The notes beneath the pieces were generated by a model that ran no database searches, was not told where the DNA came from, and saw nothing but the letters and a program-made list of their open reading frames with translations. 64,000 nucleotides of DNA, from NCBI GenBank assembly GCA_036563505.1, contig DATCMH010000006.1, forward strand, positions 1-64,000. Direction: 5' to 3'. Below are positions 63,423 through 64,000 of the stretch, one piece after another. The stretch is from DATCMH01 sp036563505 (GTDB lineage Bacteria; Pseudomonadota; Alphaproteobacteria; Rhizobiales; Beijerinckiaceae). Position 1 is the first letter of the stretch. Each line of letters starts with the position of its first letter. The position numbers and the translations under genes are program-made.

Positions 63423-64000
63423 TTAATCCTTGTCGAGCGACAGGTCCGGGGCGTCCGGGTTCTTCATGCCGACCACGTGGTAGCCGGCATCGACGTGATG
63501 CACCTCGCCCGTGACGCCGCGGGACATGTCCGACATGAGGTAGACCCCCGCCTCCCCGACCTCCTCGATCGAGACGGTCCGCCGGAGCGGCGAGTTGTAC
63601 TCGTTCCATTTCAGGATGTAGCGGAAATCGCCGATGCCCGACGCTGCGAGCGTCTTGATGGGGCCGGCCGAGATCGCATTGACGCGGATTGCCTGCGGTC
63701 CGAGATCGGCGGCGAGGTATCGTACCGAGGCTTCCAGCGCCGCCTTGGCCACGCCCATGACGTTGTAGTGCGGCATCCACTTCTCGGCGCCGTAATAGGT
63801 CAGCGTGAGGAGCGAGCCGCCCTGGCCCATCAGCTTCTCGGCCCGCTGAGCGACCGCCGTCAGCGAGTAGCAGGAGATGAGGAGCGAGCGCGTGAAGTTC
63901 GCCTCGCTCGTATCGACGTAGCGGCCCGTCAGCTCGTCCTTGTCGGAGAAGGCGATGCAATGGGCCACGAAATCGAGCCCGCCCCATTGCCGCTTCACCT
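63423..64000 (-). CDS. fabI: enoyl-ACP reductase FabI (3' part, cut by the window end)
   Basis: The C-terminal 191 or so residues of FabI, the last step of the fatty-acid elongation cycle. The Tyr-x6-Lys pair (YNVMGVAK) is present, and ISAGPIKTLAASGIGDF and DAGYHVVGM are hallmarks of the InhA/FabI type. The N-terminal nucleotide loop lies beyond base 64000, so the first part cannot be judged. Likely in an operon with the phosphatase. Confidence 0.95.
   Translation of the reverse strand, partial: VKRQWGGLDFVAHCIAFSDKDELTGRYVDTSEANFTRSLLISCYSLTAVAQRAEKLMGQGGSLLTLTYYGAEKWMPHYNVMGVAKAALEASVRYLAADLGPQAIRVNAISAGPIKTLAASGIGDFRYILKWNEYNSPLRRTVSIEEVGEAGVYLMSDMSRGVTGEVHHVDAGYHVVGMKNPDAPDLSLDKD

Overview
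The window is one continuous piece of a high-GC alphaproteobacterial chromosome. The gene set and order point to the Hyphomicrobiales (Rhizobiales): hemE-hemJ-rho-aroE-coaE-dnaQ, then mnmE-mnmG-rsmG-parA-parB, an Mur-like Fur protein, EcfG-type general stress promoters, a TIGR02301 protein and an electron-transfer flavoprotein-ubiquinone oxidoreductase. A Methylobacterium-like or Microvirga-like host is possible, but I cannot fix the genus by eye. No rRNA, tRNA, CRISPR array, insertion sequence or prophage was seen. Almost everything is core chromosome.

The centre of interest is the chromosome origin. The gap between the PEP-synthase regulator (minus strand) and hemE (plus strand), about 12.72-13.06 kb, has a perfect DnaA box, two perfect CtrA boxes (TTAA-N7-TTAA) and a cluster of GANTC sites. 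This is the gene neighbourhood of the Caulobacter origin. Three parS centromere sites lie near it (3.1, 26.1 and 28.1 kb), and parA-parB follow at 28.7-30.5 kb. Genes left of the gap run mostly on the minus strand and those right of it mostly on the plus strand, as expected for replication leaving from there.

Layout: 0.1-4.8 kb has plsC, fur/mur, rimI, tsaB, a RutE-like nitroreductase, nfuA and a UspA protein. 4.9-5.7 kb has two small stress proteins, each behind an EcfG-type promoter. 5.7-8.9 kb has a cobalamin-riboswitch-controlled TonB receptor and a divergent ABC binding protein. 9.1-12.7 kb has an aminotransferase, a hydrolase, maf and the PEP-synthase regulator. 13-24.8 kb has haem synthesis, rho, aroE, coaE, dnaQ, secB, a Tim44-like protein, mltA, smr, a helix-turn-helix regulator and a PfkB kinase. 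24.8-30.5 kb is the mnmE to parB block. 30.6-36 kb has a DnaJ-like protein, a surface antigen, pdxH, a reductase, a VCBS protein, a Nudix hydrolase and small proteins. 36-44 kb has ETF-QO, an unusual uracil-DNA glycosylase, a zinc peptidase, a YciE-like stress protein and rpsO-pnp. 44-54 kb has a large membrane protein, ridA-hisE-coaA, a polyamine binding protein, class I fumarase, a broken DUF1905 gene, ptsN and an SLC13 permease. 54-58 kb has a partial tad pilus cluster (tadABCD). 58.6-62.7 kb is one very large Pls/PosA-type non-ribosomal peptide synthetase. 62.8-64 kb has a histidine phosphatase and the 3' part of fabI, cut by the window edge.

The best candidate for an undescribed system is the 1351-residue Pls/PosA-type synthetase: an adenylation domain, a carrier domain, then six membrane helices alternating with three left-handed beta-helix domains. 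This is the layout of the epsilon-poly-lysine synthetase, in an organism group with no known product for it. Other points worth checking are the uracil-DNA glycosylase that has lost two of its four iron-sulphur cysteines, the EcfG promoters that link scattered small genes into one stress regulon, and a doubly broken DUF1905 gene.
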